Of a stretch of 49,573 nucleotides of DNA, positions 9,097 through 17,327 are shown one piece after another (the stretch's first letter is position 1; each line of letters starts with the position of its first letter). The notes below the pieces were generated by a model. It searched no databases, had not been told where the DNA came from, and was given only the letters and a program-made list of their open reading frames with translations. The translations under genes and the position numbers were made by a program. The stretch lies in assembly GCF_001310815.1 (NCBI RefSeq), contig NZ_BAZK01000033.1:1-49573 (forward strand). Direction: 5' to 3'. Origin of the DNA: Pseudovibrio denitrificans JCM 12308. GTDB taxonomy: Bacteria; Pseudomonadota; Alphaproteobacteria; Rhizobiales; Stappiaceae.

Positions 9097-9999
9097 ATGA
9101 TTAGTAACAAGGGCCGTTCGCGAATAGCCGGCAGCACTATCCTGATGCTTGTAGGACTGATGGCAAGTAGTGTGTCAGCTGAAAATGGCGCAGTTATCTC
9201 AAAATCATTCTGCAAATCTTACTCAAACGCTGCAAGCCTTTTCTGGGCTACTGAGAGCAGGAGCGTTGCAAATATCTATTACATAAACTCCACCGATATG
9301 AAGGGCACGATCCGAAAGATTGCTGGCGACAAGGACTTCAATAAACTTGAAAACCTAATCGTTTCGGCGCACGGAAGTTGCCAAAAAATTGCCGGCTTCA
9401 AGAATGACGAATTTGTAGGTTACCTGAAAAGTGCACGTTTAGGTCAAACGAGAGCGCTTAAGAATCTGGCTTACTTATCCTGTAATGCAGCAAGTACTGG
9501 TGAGAATGGCTCAAGCCTTCTTGATCTAACACGTTTAGAAATGTCCGATGTAGAACGAATTTTTGGATGGCTTGGCAAGGGCCATCTGGCAGGAAATGGT
9601 GCCGGAAAATTTGAAGATGCAATTTACACGTCAAGCGCTAGCAGTGAGGCTGTAAACTATCTGGCTGGTACAGAGAACTTTAACCCAAGGGACGCCATTG
9701 CATCCTATTATTGGGAGACCCGAAGCAATCCTGATCTGGATAATAAATCGTTCAAAAACTATTGTGAAGATTTGGTCGCAGATGAAAAACATTCGGACTT
9801 TGAAAGTAATTTCCTTAAGCTTATCAAAAAGATAAATAAGGTCTACATGAAGGAAACCCACTTCTCGAATGATATGACATTCTTTGCATGGGTTTATGAG
9901 TTTCTTGGTGCTGGTAACAAGCCTGTTGTTTGCGGTGAAAACGTAGATGGCGATCAAGTTCAGTGTAGTCAAAAAATGGTCGACTTGCCGAAATTTTGA
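9097..9999 (+). CDS. Secreted protein with caspase-clan-like His/Cys motifs
   Basis: A 300-aa protein preceded by AAGGAG 10 bases before the ATG. Residues 1-28 form a signal peptide: basic start, hydrophobic core STILMLVGLMA, likely cleavage after VSA. In the mature part LIVSAHGSC (His92-Gly93) and LAYLSCNAAS (Cys129) resemble the two strand ends that carry the His and Cys of clan CD peptidases and their relatives (caspase-like, C80, DUF4347-type): a hydrophobic strand ending in HG, then about 35 residues later a strand ending in C-N. The rest (Trp/Tyr-rich 195-240, further cysteines near 223, 279 and 289) is unfamiliar, and disulfides are possible. It stands alone and converges on the channel gene. 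It could equally be a non-catalytic periplasmic protein. Confidence 0.75.
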   Translation: MISNKGRSRIAGSTILMLVGLMASSVSAENGAVISKSFCKSYSNAASLFWATESRSVANIYYINSTDMKGTIRKIAGDKDFNKLENLIVSAHGSCQKIAGFKNDEFVGYLKSARLGQTRALKNLAYLSCNAASTGENGSSLLDLTRLEMSDVERIFGWLGKGHLAGNGAGKFEDAIYTSSASSEAVNYLAGTENFNPRDAIASYYWETRSNPDLDNKSFKNYCEDLVADEKHSDFESNFLKLIKKINKVYMKETHFSNDMTFFAWVYEFLGAGNKPVVCGENVDGDQVQCSQKMVDLPKF

Positions 10000-10008
10000 C
10001 GTTTTGCC

Positions 10009-10066
10009 TTTATGAGCCTGGCTCTCACTAGCCGGTATCAGCGGCCTGTGTCCTCAGGCTCATAAA
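10009..10066. repeat. 12-bp perfect inverted repeat, long loop
   Basis: TTTATGAGCCTG (10009-10020) and CAGGCTCATAAA (10055-10066) are perfect inverted arms around a 34-base loop. It begins 9 bases after the stop of the secreted-protein gene, between two convergent genes, so a transcription-termination or mRNA 3'-end structure is the simplest reading. Confidence 0.5.
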
Positions 10067-10140
10067 CTGCTCTTTTGTTGGGCTTGGGCTAGTCTGGCCG
10101 CTAGTTAACACCCAGGTCAGCGGCCTGATCATGCACATAT

Positions 10141-10197
10141 CTGGCTTTTGTTTTCCAGCTCTCCCATGAACCCGATTACTTGGCCGTCAAAAGCCAG
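10141..10197. repeat. 10-bp perfect inverted repeat, long loop
   Basis: CTGGCTTTTG (10141-10150) and CAAAAGCCAG (10188-10197) enclose 37 bases. It ends 34 bases from the stop of the channel gene, mirroring the inverted repeat at 10009-10066 that serves the convergent gene. The short direct repeat TCAGCGGCCTG occurs between the two structures and inside the first loop. Confidence 0.45.
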
Positions 10198-10231
10198 CAT
10201 TTTCCCAAGTTCTTACAGAGTAGGGGGCAAC

Positions 10232-10822
10232 TTATGCCTCCCCGCCATTCTTGTAGCCGATCTTTCTTGTACCTACAGAGTTCCAGAAAAATGCTATTAA
10301 GAAAGGGAGGCTAAAGAAGCCGATTGAGGCTTGGATACCTGCCCATGGTCTTGACCCGGGACATGGGGAGTATTCGCCATAGCCGACTGTGGTCGTCGTA
10401 ATTGACGAAAAGTAGACAAGTTGGAGAAATTCACCGCCTTTGATACCATGTTCTGGCCCTACGATTCCAGTCACACCATAAATGACTGCAAACGTAAGGA
10501 TGAAGAAGCAGTATAAAAATAGCAGGCTCACAAAATTTGTCACAGGTGTTGTCCGTTCATGCGTCAAACACTTGTAGACCAAATAAATCATCAATAAGAT
10601 TCCTGCCAATAATAGAAATGCGCTCATTAATAATGGAGGGTAGGTATAATCAGTCTTTACGCAATATTTGATATTGTTATGTATATTATTTACATTTATG
10701 ATGTAATCAGCTCCTAATGTGCTGATTATGATGAGTATAATCTTTGAAGTGATGAAAGTAGGTATCTCATATTCTTCTGGTATTGCTCTGATTTTATTTG
10801 TCATGAATGTGTAAATGAACAT
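10232..10822 (-). CDS. Potassium channel, two-pore-segment family
   Basis: A 196-aa inner-membrane protein. Hydrophobic helices appear at about residues 23-45, 63-84, 96-118 and 165-185. Between the last two lies the pore loop SSITTTTVGYGEYSP, with the potassium selectivity filter TVGYG, as in the Ion_trans_2 family. The extra N-terminal helices resemble small KcsA/Kch-like channels without a cytoplasmic RCK domain; only about 15 residues follow the last helix, so no gating domain is present. The start could also be the ATG at 10802-10804; neither has a clear ribosome binding site. The gene is AT-rich compared with its neighbours, especially the first third, which hints at separate acquisition. 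Confidence 0.85.
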   Translation of the reverse strand: MFIYTFMTNKIRAIPEEYEIPTFITSKIILIIISTLGADYIINVNNIHNNIKYCVKTDYTYPPLLMSAFLLLAGILLMIYLVYKCLTHERTTPVTNFVSLLFLYCFFILTFAVIYGVTGIVGPEHGIKGGEFLQLVYFSSITTTTVGYGEYSPCPGSRPWAGIQASIGFFSLPFLIAFFWNSVGTRKIGYKNGGEA

Positions 10823-11418
10823 ATTTTATTGACTTACCTAATTGCTCTGTTGAATTGCGTGTGTATTTTACATGTACTTTAAGTTATTTTTTGGCTCCTG
10901 AGTTGGATAGTTCCCGCGAAGCCCAAGTTGAGAAAATGTAACGCTGAAAGAGATTTCTTGCAAAGATATGAGCTAGAAGACCAGTGCACGCAGCCAGGAA
11001 CATTCTGATGCCGATATGCCACTAGGGCATCGGACAGATGGTGATATCAGTAGCAGTATTAGCAGCTGTGAGAACCCAATTTGGCATGAGTACCTCATAC
11101 TGAGAATGTGAGTTGTTTGGCAAAGTCGGACCATAGCCGCCCAATCGGATTTAGCCGAAATTTAGACCGGTGAGCCTTTTGCGGACGTTAGTCGGAGTTC
11201 AAGCGTTAGCAAATGCAGCAAAGTGCTTGGATGACCACAAGCCGACATTGGCTACGATGCTGAATGCCAATAGCCAAAGTTTAACTTCAACTCACGAGTG
11301 CTTTTGATCACTTGCTGTTATGAGCATGGAAACCAAAACTCCAATACATCATTCGTTTCGTAACAAGGGTTGAGTTTGCTCATCTCTGACCAAACCCAGC
11401 CCAATAACAAAAGGCTTT
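10823..11418. other. Intergenic region, about 600 bp
   Basis: I see no gene here. It contains the second copy of the diverged repeat (11099-11237). No clear terminator for nrdF is visible. Confidence 0.6.
11099..11237. repeat. Diverged intergenic repeat, copy 2
   Basis: Second copy of the element at 7488-7588. It contains about 38 additional bases after the shared TTAGCCGAAAT, then the second shared block up to TGACCA. It lies beyond the 3' end of nrdF on the minus strand, as copy 1 lies beyond the toxin gene. Confidence 0.5.
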
Positions 11419-12396
11419 CTAAAAATCCCAATCTTCATCCTCAGTGGCAATGGCTTTGCCGATGACGTAGGAGGAGCCGGAGCCGGAGAAGAAGTCGTGG
11501 TTTTCGTCGGCGTTTGGTGAGAGTGAGGCCATGATCGCAGGGTTTACCTGGCAGATAGCTTCAGGGAACAGGCCTTCGAAACCCAGATTTTGCAGGGCCT
11601 TGTTGGCGTTGTAATGCAGGAAGTGTTTGACATCCTCTGTCAGACCAAGCGGATCATAAAGATCCTCGGTGTATTTGGTCTCAAGATCATAAAGATCAAA
11701 CAGCAGAGCGAAGGCGAAGTCCTTGATCTCTGTTCGCTCAGCCTCTGACAACCGCTCCAAACCACGCTGGAACTTGTAGCCGATATAGTACCCATGCACC
11801 GCTTCATCTCGGATGATCAGACGGATCAGGTCTGCGGTGTTTGTTAGCTTTGCTCGGCTGGACCAATGCATAGGCAGATAGAAGCCGGAATAGAAAAGAA
11901 AGCTCTCCAGAAACACGCTGGCGATCTTTTTCTTTAATGGACTACTGGTTGCGTTGTACTCCTCCAGGATCAAGCGGGACTTGGACTGCAGGAACTCGTT
12001 TTCTTCTGACCAACGGAAGGCATCATCCACCTCAGCTGTGCGGCACAAGGTGGAGAAGACAGAAGAGTAAGAGCGGGCGTGGACGGCTTCCATGAAGGCG
12101 ATGTTGGTGAGTACTGCCTCCTCATGGGGTGTCACAGCATCGGCCATGAGTGTTGGAGCACCAACTGTATTCTGGATGGTGTCCAGCAACGTCAGACCGG
12201 TAAAGACGCGAATAGTGAGTTGTTGTTCTTCTGGAGTGAGCGAAGCCCAACTTTGCACATCGTTGGACAGCGGAACTTTTTCCGGCAGCCAGAAATTGGA
12301 GGTCAGGCGGTTCCAGATCTCAAGATCTTTGTCGTCCTGTAGCCGGTTCCAGTTCACCGCTTTGGCCACTGGATGAATGGCGCTATGTAAGGTCAT
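11419..12396 (-). CDS. nrdF: Class Ib ribonucleotide reductase beta subunit NrdF
   Basis: The 325-aa radical-generating subunit of the class Ib enzyme, which makes dNDPs from NDPs in the cytosol and stores a tyrosyl radical next to a di-manganese or di-iron centre. The ferritin-like four-helix fold is evident, with metal ligands in EAVHARSYS and RDEAVHGYYIGYKFQ. The length is normal for NrdF (about 320 aa) and the C-terminus is acidic and aromatic (EDEDWDF), the tail that docks on NrdE. It is last in nrdHIEF, 16 bases after the nrdE stop, and controlled with it by the upstream cobalamin riboswitch. Confidence 0.97.
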   Translation of the reverse strand: MTLHSAIHPVAKAVNWNRLQDDKDLEIWNRLTSNFWLPEKVPLSNDVQSWASLTPEEQQLTIRVFTGLTLLDTIQNTVGAPTLMADAVTPHEEAVLTNIAFMEAVHARSYSSVFSTLCRTAEVDDAFRWSEENEFLQSKSRLILEEYNATSSPLKKKIASVFLESFLFYSGFYLPMHWSSRAKLTNTADLIRLIIRDEAVHGYYIGYKFQRGLERLSEAERTEIKDFAFALLFDLYDLETKYTEDLYDPLGLTEDVKHFLHYNANKALQNLGFEGLFPEAICQVNPAIMASLSPNADENHDFFSGSGSSYVIGKAIATEDEDWDF

Positions 12397-12412
12397 ATGA
12401 AATCCTCAGATC

Positions 12413-14563
12413 TTAGAGCGAACAGGCCACGCAGCCCTGAACTTCAGTGCCTTCCAGTGCCATTTGGCGCAGGCGCACGTAGTAGATTGTTTTGATGCCC
12501 TTCTTCCAGGCGTAGATCTGGGCTTTATTGATATCGCGGGTGGTTGCTGTGTCCGGAAAGAACAGCGTTAGCGATAAGCCTTGATCCACGTGCTGAGTGG
12601 CGGCGGCATACGTATCGATCAATGCTTCTGGTCCGATCTCGTAGGCATCACGATAGTACTCCAGATTGTCATTGTTCATGAACGGTGCCGGGTAGTAAAC
12701 GCGGCCAATCTTCCCCTCTTTACGGATCTCAATTTTGGAAACGATGGGGTGGATGGAGGACGTGGAGTTGTTGATGTAACTGATTGATCCGGTTGGAGGC
12801 ACAGCTTGCAAGTTGCGGTTAAACAAGCCGTCCGTCATCACCGCTTCTTTCAAAGTCATCCATTCCGCGCGGGTTGGAATATGAATGCCGAACTTCTCAA
12901 AAAGAGCCGCAACCCGCTCTGTGTCCGGAAGCCAATCCTCCTCAACGTATTTGTCGAAGAACGCTCCCGAAGCGTATTGGCTATCCTCAAACCCCTTGAA
13001 GCTTGCACCACGTTCTCGCGCGAGAGCATTTGAAGCACGCAGGCAGTGATAAAGCACGGAACAGAAGTAGATGTTTGTGAAGTCGATAGCTTCCGGACTG
13101 CCATAATGAATGAGTTCACGTGCCAGGAACCCGTGCAGGTTCATCTGTCCAAGGCCGATGGCGTGGCTTTCATCATTGCCACGGCGTACAGATGGTACGG
13201 AGTCGATGGCACTCATTTCAGACACAGCCGTTAATGCACGGATTGCGGTTTCAACGGTCGAGCCAAGGTCTCCACCATCCATGGCCCTTGCGATGTTGAG
13301 AGAGCCCAGGTTGCAAGAGATGTCAGAGCCAAGGTGGGAATAAGACAAATCATCCTTAAAGATGCTGGCTTCATTCACCTGCAGGATCTCTGAGCACAGG
13401 TTGGACATGTTGATGCGACCGGAGACCGGATTAGCCGCATTCGCAGTGTCTTCAAATAGAATGTATGGGTAGCCACTCTCAAACTGGATTTCTGCTAGCA
13501 ATTGGAAGAAGTCACGAGCCCGCATCTTTTTCTTGCGGATCTTCGGGTTATCGACCATCTCACGGTACTTCTCCGTTACGGAGATTTCAGAGAATGGTAC
13601 GCCATAGACTTTCTCAACATCATGCGGCGAGAACAGGTACATTTCTTCGTTCTGTTTGGCGAGTTGGAAGGTGATGTCCGGAATAACCACGCCAAGAGAC
13701 AAGGTCTTGATGCGGATCTTTTCATCTGCGTTTTCGCGTTTAGTGTCGAGGAAACTCAGAATATCCGGGTGGTGTGCATTCAGATAAACCGCACCAGCAC
13801 CCTGGCGTGCGCCCAGTTGATTGGCATAACTGAAGCTGTCTTCCAGCAGCTTCATCACGGGCACCACTCCAGAGGACTGGTTCTCAACGCCCTTAATCGG
13901 CGCACCAGCTTCACGCAGATTGGTCAGCAACAAAGCTACACCGCCGCCACGCTTTGACAACTGTAAGGCAGAGTTGATAGAGCGACCAATGGACTCCATA
14001 TTATCTTCCAGACGCAGCAAGAAACAGGAGATCAGCTCTCCGCGCTGTTTCTTACCTGCATTCAGAAAAGTCGGGGTCGCAGGCTGGAACCGATTGGAGA
14101 TGATTTCATCCATCATCCGCATAGCCAGGTCTTCATCACCGCGAGACAGAGCCAGTGCGGTCATCACCACGCGGTCTTCGTAACGCTCCAGATAGCGTTT
14201 GCCATCAAATGTCTTGAGTGCATAGCTGGTGTAGAACTTAAAAGCGCCAAGGAACGTTGGGAAGCGGAACTTGCGTTCATAAGCTGCCACAAAAATGGCC
14301 TTCACAAAAGCAGGATCATATTGGTCCAGAACCTCTGCTTCATAGTAGTTGTCGCGAACCAGATAAGACAGTTTCTCTTCCAAAGAATGGAAGAACACCG
14401 TGTTCTGGTTCACATGCTCCAGAAAGTACTGACGCGCAGCCTGGCGGTCAGCCTCAAACTGAATTTTGCCCTCTGCGTCATAGAGGTTCAGCATGGCGTT
14501 CAGCGCGTGGTAATCAAGACCCTGCTGGCTGTTGACCGGTTGCCCTAAGAGTGTTGTTTCCAA
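12413..14563 (-). CDS. nrdE: Class Ib ribonucleotide reductase alpha subunit NrdE
   Basis: The 716-aa catalytic subunit, of normal length for NrdE and without the N-terminal ATP-cone of class Ia NrdA, so dATP feedback at that site is absent. Recognisable blocks: the substrate-site region ELISCFLLRLEDNMESIGRS, SNLCSEILQ with a conserved cysteine, the core ISCNLGSLNIA, and PPTGSISYINN. The C-terminal tail ends GCVACSL, the Cys pair reduced by the glutaredoxin-like NrdH. It overlaps nrdI by 19 bases, implying coupled translation. Confidence 0.97.
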   Translation of the reverse strand: METTLLGQPVNSQQGLDYHALNAMLNLYDAEGKIQFEADRQAARQYFLEHVNQNTVFFHSLEEKLSYLVRDNYYEAEVLDQYDPAFVKAIFVAAYERKFRFPTFLGAFKFYTSYALKTFDGKRYLERYEDRVVMTALALSRGDEDLAMRMMDEIISNRFQPATPTFLNAGKKQRGELISCFLLRLEDNMESIGRSINSALQLSKRGGGVALLLTNLREAGAPIKGVENQSSGVVPVMKLLEDSFSYANQLGARQGAGAVYLNAHHPDILSFLDTKRENADEKIRIKTLSLGVVIPDITFQLAKQNEEMYLFSPHDVEKVYGVPFSEISVTEKYREMVDNPKIRKKKMRARDFFQLLAEIQFESGYPYILFEDTANAANPVSGRINMSNLCSEILQVNEASIFKDDLSYSHLGSDISCNLGSLNIARAMDGGDLGSTVETAIRALTAVSEMSAIDSVPSVRRGNDESHAIGLGQMNLHGFLARELIHYGSPEAIDFTNIYFCSVLYHCLRASNALARERGASFKGFEDSQYASGAFFDKYVEEDWLPDTERVAALFEKFGIHIPTRAEWMTLKEAVMTDGLFNRNLQAVPPTGSISYINNSTSSIHPIVSKIEIRKEGKIGRVYYPAPFMNNDNLEYYRDAYEIGPEALIDTYAAATQHVDQGLSLTLFFPDTATTRDINKAQIYAWKKGIKTIYYVRLRQMALEGTEVQGCVACSL

Positions 14564-14949
14564 AATAATTCTAGCCCCTGACGAACCCGCGCAATGTCTG
14601 TTTCCGTGCCAGCAAGTTCAAACTTGTAAAGGCAAGGGCAGTTGCATTTCGCGGCAATAATTGTGCCTGCATGGGCGAAGAACGCCCCAAAGTTTCGGTT
14701 GCCGGAGGCGATGACGCCTCGCAGCAAGTTTCGATTGGCCGCATCATTCAAAAATCGGATCACCTGCTTGTGCACCGCCCCCCGCCCTTCGCCATCCGCA
14801 TAAGTTGGCGAAATCAGCACAAAAGGATGCGTCATCTGAGGCATAGACTCAGAAGCGCGATACGGTATGCGCTCAGCCGACAGGCCGAGGCATTCAACAA
14901 AGCGATGGGTGTTTCCGGATGGGCTTGAGAAGTAGACTAGCCCGCTCAC
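14545..14949 (-). CDS. nrdI: Flavodoxin-like NrdI
   Basis: A 134-aa flavodoxin-like protein that, in class Ib systems, supplies the oxidant needed to assemble the Mn-tyrosyl radical in NrdF. The FMN phosphate loop is FSSPSGNTHRF at the N-terminus, and ISPTYADGEG and ASGNRNFGAFF are typical NrdI signatures. It lies 4 bases after nrdH and overlaps nrdE. Its presence supports manganese use by NrdF, useful under iron limitation. Confidence 0.96.
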   Translation of the reverse strand: MSGLVYFSSPSGNTHRFVECLGLSAERIPYRASESMPQMTHPFVLISPTYADGEGRGAVHKQVIRFLNDAANRNLLRGVIASGNRNFGAFFAHAGTIIAAKCNCPCLYKFELAGTETDIARVRQGLELFWKQHS

Positions 14950-14953
14950 GAGA

Positions 14954-15175
14954 TCAGGCGAGCGTGCTTATCTTATCTGGGCGAAAACCAGCCCAGTGTT
15001 GATCGCCAGCAACAACAACAGGTACCTGGCGATATCCAAGCTCCTGCACAGCAGCGAAAGCATCAGTGTCCTGAGAAAGGTCAATCACGTCGTAGGAGAT
15101 TCCGGCACTGTCCAGCGCACGAGTGGTGGCGGTGCACTGCACGCAGGCAGGTTTGGAATATACCGTAATGCTCAT
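14954..15175 (-). CDS. nrdH: Glutaredoxin-like electron donor NrdH
   Basis: A 73-aa redoxin with the active-site pair C11-V-Q-C14 and the thioredoxin-fold elements QVPVVVAGDQHWAGFRPD, characteristic of NrdH (the WSGFRPD-like motif for thioredoxin reductase). It reduces the C-terminal cysteines of NrdE. First gene of the operon, about 115 bases downstream of the riboswitch. Confidence 0.96.
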   Translation of the reverse strand: MSITVYSKPACVQCTATTRALDSAGISYDVIDLSQDTDAFAAVQELGYRQVPVVVAGDQHWAGFRPDKISTLA

Positions 15176-15289
15176 GCTTCAAACCCCGTAGCATGGGCGA
15201 AGAAGCAAGGATGAGAGGCCAACACTGCTTTGGAACGCAAATGTGCCCGCAACCCAAACAGGCCCTCCGCCCGTGGTTGTTAAAATGTC

Positions 15290-15440
15290 CCTTGGCAGGT
15301 CTCCTGACTTCACAGCTCTAACACAGGCCCTCTACCTTCCCGGAATACGCTCCAGTGGCATAAATGAGAGCCCGCTTGCTGCTTACAGTTGCGGGGGCAG
15401 TCCCGGAATCTCACCGGCTTCCCTCTTAGCTTGCGAGTCA
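15290..15440 (-). promoter_or_regulatory. Cobalamin (AdoCbl) riboswitch upstream of nrdHIEF
   Basis: Read on the minus strand, this stretch contains the landmarks of the B12 riboswitch in order: AGGGAAGCCGGTGAG with a following GGGACTGCCCCCGCAACTGT, then GCCACTGGAG, GGGAAGGTAGAGGGCC and the B12 box AGTCAGGAGACCTGCC (15294-15309). It lies between the putative promoter and nrdH. The family represses gene expression when adenosylcobalamin binds. In front of a B12-independent ribonucleotide reductase it normally means the genome also has a B12-dependent class II enzyme (NrdJ) and uses nrdHIEF when cobalamin is scarce; the nrdJ part is inference. Confidence 0.93.
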
Positions 15441-15462
15441 CCTTGCAAGAACCAAGATGGCT

Positions 15463-15493
15463 TATATAGTGCATTTGCGTAGGAGGCGGTCAA
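15463..15493 (-). promoter_or_regulatory. Putative nrdHIEF promoter
   Basis: Minus-strand TTGACC (15488-15493) is followed after 17-19 bases by ACTATA/TATATA (15463-15470), just ahead of the riboswitch. The sequence TATATAGTG on the plus strand resembles one half of an NrdR box, but the other half is poor, so NrdR control is only a possibility. Confidence 0.45.
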
Positions 15494-16285
15494 CATATAG
15501 AAGTCTATGCACAGCTTATTGTTGTGGAGTTTGCTGTCGCTTCAAAAACTTACAACATCAGGCCATAGCGCTAATTACGTGCTTGAGGCAAGTGAGAGAG
15601 TGCTTCACAAGCGCAGAGATATTCTGACAAGCATTCATCATCCGTCCTGCCAAACACCTTGCTTTAGGTACAATTGTCGGTGAGTCAGAGTGTTGCGGAA
15701 ATATGCATCATGGGAAACGATCACCATAGCTTGTGGCAAGGATAGAAGAGTTTCCGTGAGGCGAGACTGATCAGTTCGCTTATCTGCTTTCCATCTGATC
15801 CTCAAGGTGGCGTCTGACTATACTGTATGCCTTTGAAAGGAAACTATTCTGGTATAGTTTTGAGCAATCCGGGCCAGAACAAAGTTCTCTAAAAACCGCC
15901 CGCTTTGAACGAACAACACAGAACTTTCGGAGAGACTTGGATCTAACTTGAAGTTCAAGAATCCGATGATTGGCCCTAATGCAGAATCCCCCCATAAGCA
16001 AACGACTGCAATTCAGATCATCTCAAGCTTGTATGCCTGTTGCAAGTCACAGGCACCAATATCGGTCTTTATCGGGACAGCAAAGAGTTTGACTTTTACT
16101 GACAATGAAACCAACGCAACAGAAATCTAGGGCAGAGTGGCAATTCAACGTCGGGTATATTTATTCTTGATGCATATTGCTAAGTTCAAAGAAGAGTGAT
16201 CAATAGTTCGGCCATTACAAAGATGAAGTAGCGGCTTCAGAATAAAACGCTGCTTTCACGGTTCGAGTGAGAGTTGGGGGTGCGT
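15494..16285. other. Intergenic region, about 790 bp
   Basis: Between the divergent nrd operon and endonuclease gene. Short frames here (for example 73 aa at 15780-16001 minus, 60 aa at 15948-16130 plus) have no ribosome binding sites and no recognisable sequence. I see no feature I can support. Confidence 0.5.
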
Positions 16286-17107
16286 ATGTTTATTGAAGGT
16301 CAGGAATATTCACGCCGGAATGACATTCACGGAGTTTATGGGGGCCAATCTCAAGGAGGGATTTCCACTCCTGCTTCCCATCCTAAGATCTTCATTTTTA
16401 CCGGAAAGTCAGGCGAGCAGCATGGCTACGCTGATGGGTGGCAGGATTCAGGTGTCTTCCTGTACACAGGCGAAGGACAGCTTGGCGATATGCGCTTCAA
16501 GGGCGGCAACCTTGCTATTCGTGATCATGACTGCAATGGAAAGTCATTGTTACTCTTTGAAGCATTAGGAAAATCTAAGCCTGTTCGTTTCATGGGGCAG
16601 TTTTCATGTCAAACCTGGGACACGTTTCAAGGAGTAGATCGAAACGGCGACATGCGAGAATGCATTCGGTTTCACCTTGTCCGTTGCGAGCATGATGTAG
16701 TGCCGGCTGAAAAGATTGAGGTTGCGACAAATAAAGACACTTCTATAGAACTTCTTAGGAAGCGAGCGTTTGATGCGGCTGTGCCTAAGCAATCCAAGAA
16801 CTGGAATGATGCACCTCGTGTCTACAGAAACCGCAGCAAGGCGGTTCGCGATTATGTTCTTGCCCGAGCCGATGGTGTTTGTGAGCTAACAGGTAAGCCT
16901 GCTCCATTTCTAACGGCCTCAGGGCAACCCTACTTAGAGGTTCACCATACTCGCAGACTTTCAGATGAAGGGCCTGATGACCCTCGTTTTGTGGCCGCAA
17001 TCTGTCCGACTGTTCATCGAGAAATTCACTTTGGGAAGAATGGTGAAGAGCTAAATCGACAGTTAATTCGGCAGCTTGAAATAATTGAGCCACACAGCAA
17101 AGAATGA
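16286..17107 (+). CDS. Modification-dependent HNH endonuclease (SRA-like + HNH, ScoMcrA-like)
   Basis: A 273-aa protein; I chose the ATG at 16286 (GGGGG 5 bases upstream) over the TTG at 16274. The N-terminal ~150 residues look like the SRA/YDG-type base-flipping domain of type IV restriction enzymes: HGVYGGQ, HGYADGWQDSGVFLYTGEGQ, GNLAIRDH and LLLFEAL. The C-terminal ~90 residues are an HNH nuclease: YLEVHHTRRLSDEGPDDPR with the catalytic His pair, then ICPTVHREIHFG. Such enzymes cut DNA carrying modified cytosine or phosphorothioate and defend against phages or foreign methylated DNA. The zinc-site cysteines usual in this group (CxxC near the start of the HNH, CPxC before HR) are each reduced to one Cys (VCELTG, CPTVH), so the zinc site is probably absent. 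No methylase is adjacent, as expected for type IV. Confidence 0.85.
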   Translation: MFIEGQEYSRRNDIHGVYGGQSQGGISTPASHPKIFIFTGKSGEQHGYADGWQDSGVFLYTGEGQLGDMRFKGGNLAIRDHDCNGKSLLLFEALGKSKPVRFMGQFSCQTWDTFQGVDRNGDMRECIRFHLVRCEHDVVPAEKIEVATNKDTSIELLRKRAFDAAVPKQSKNWNDAPRVYRNRSKAVRDYVLARADGVCELTGKPAPFLTASGQPYLEVHHTRRLSDEGPDDPRFVAAICPTVHREIHFGKNGEELNRQLIRQLEIIEPHSKE

Positions 17108-17272
17108 GAAAGAAGTGGCCATCAGTGTCAAGCTGATCAGATCAGTCCTATGTTAATGTCTCGCTCAGGCTGAAGCTGATCCATAATAAGCCGAATGGCA
17201 ACAAAGATCAGCCAGCAGTTTTACAGCATCTGCGAACGATTGCGCTCCGGCTAACGTCCGTTAAGAGGCTCG

Positions 17273-17299
17273 AAAAGTCTCAGGATGCCTGAGACTTTT
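17273..17299. terminator. Bidirectional rho-independent terminator
   Basis: A perfect 12-bp stem, AAAAGTCTCAGG (17273-17284) and CCTGAGACTTTT (17288-17299), with a 3-base loop. It has A-runs and T-runs on both sides, so it can act on both strands. It lies between the convergent ends of the endonuclease gene and the large minus-strand gene. Confidence 0.9.
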
Positions 17300-17327
17300 T
17301 TCCTCTCCTACAAGGAGCAAAGCGACG

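Noticed and set aside
12079..14548. Numerous plus-strand frames of 60-150 aa antisense to nrdE and nrdF
   Set aside because: Shadows of the strongly conserved nrd genes; no ribosome binding sites and no recognisable products.
15243..15482. 79-aa plus-strand frame
   Set aside because: It is the antisense of the cobalamin riboswitch and has no coding character.
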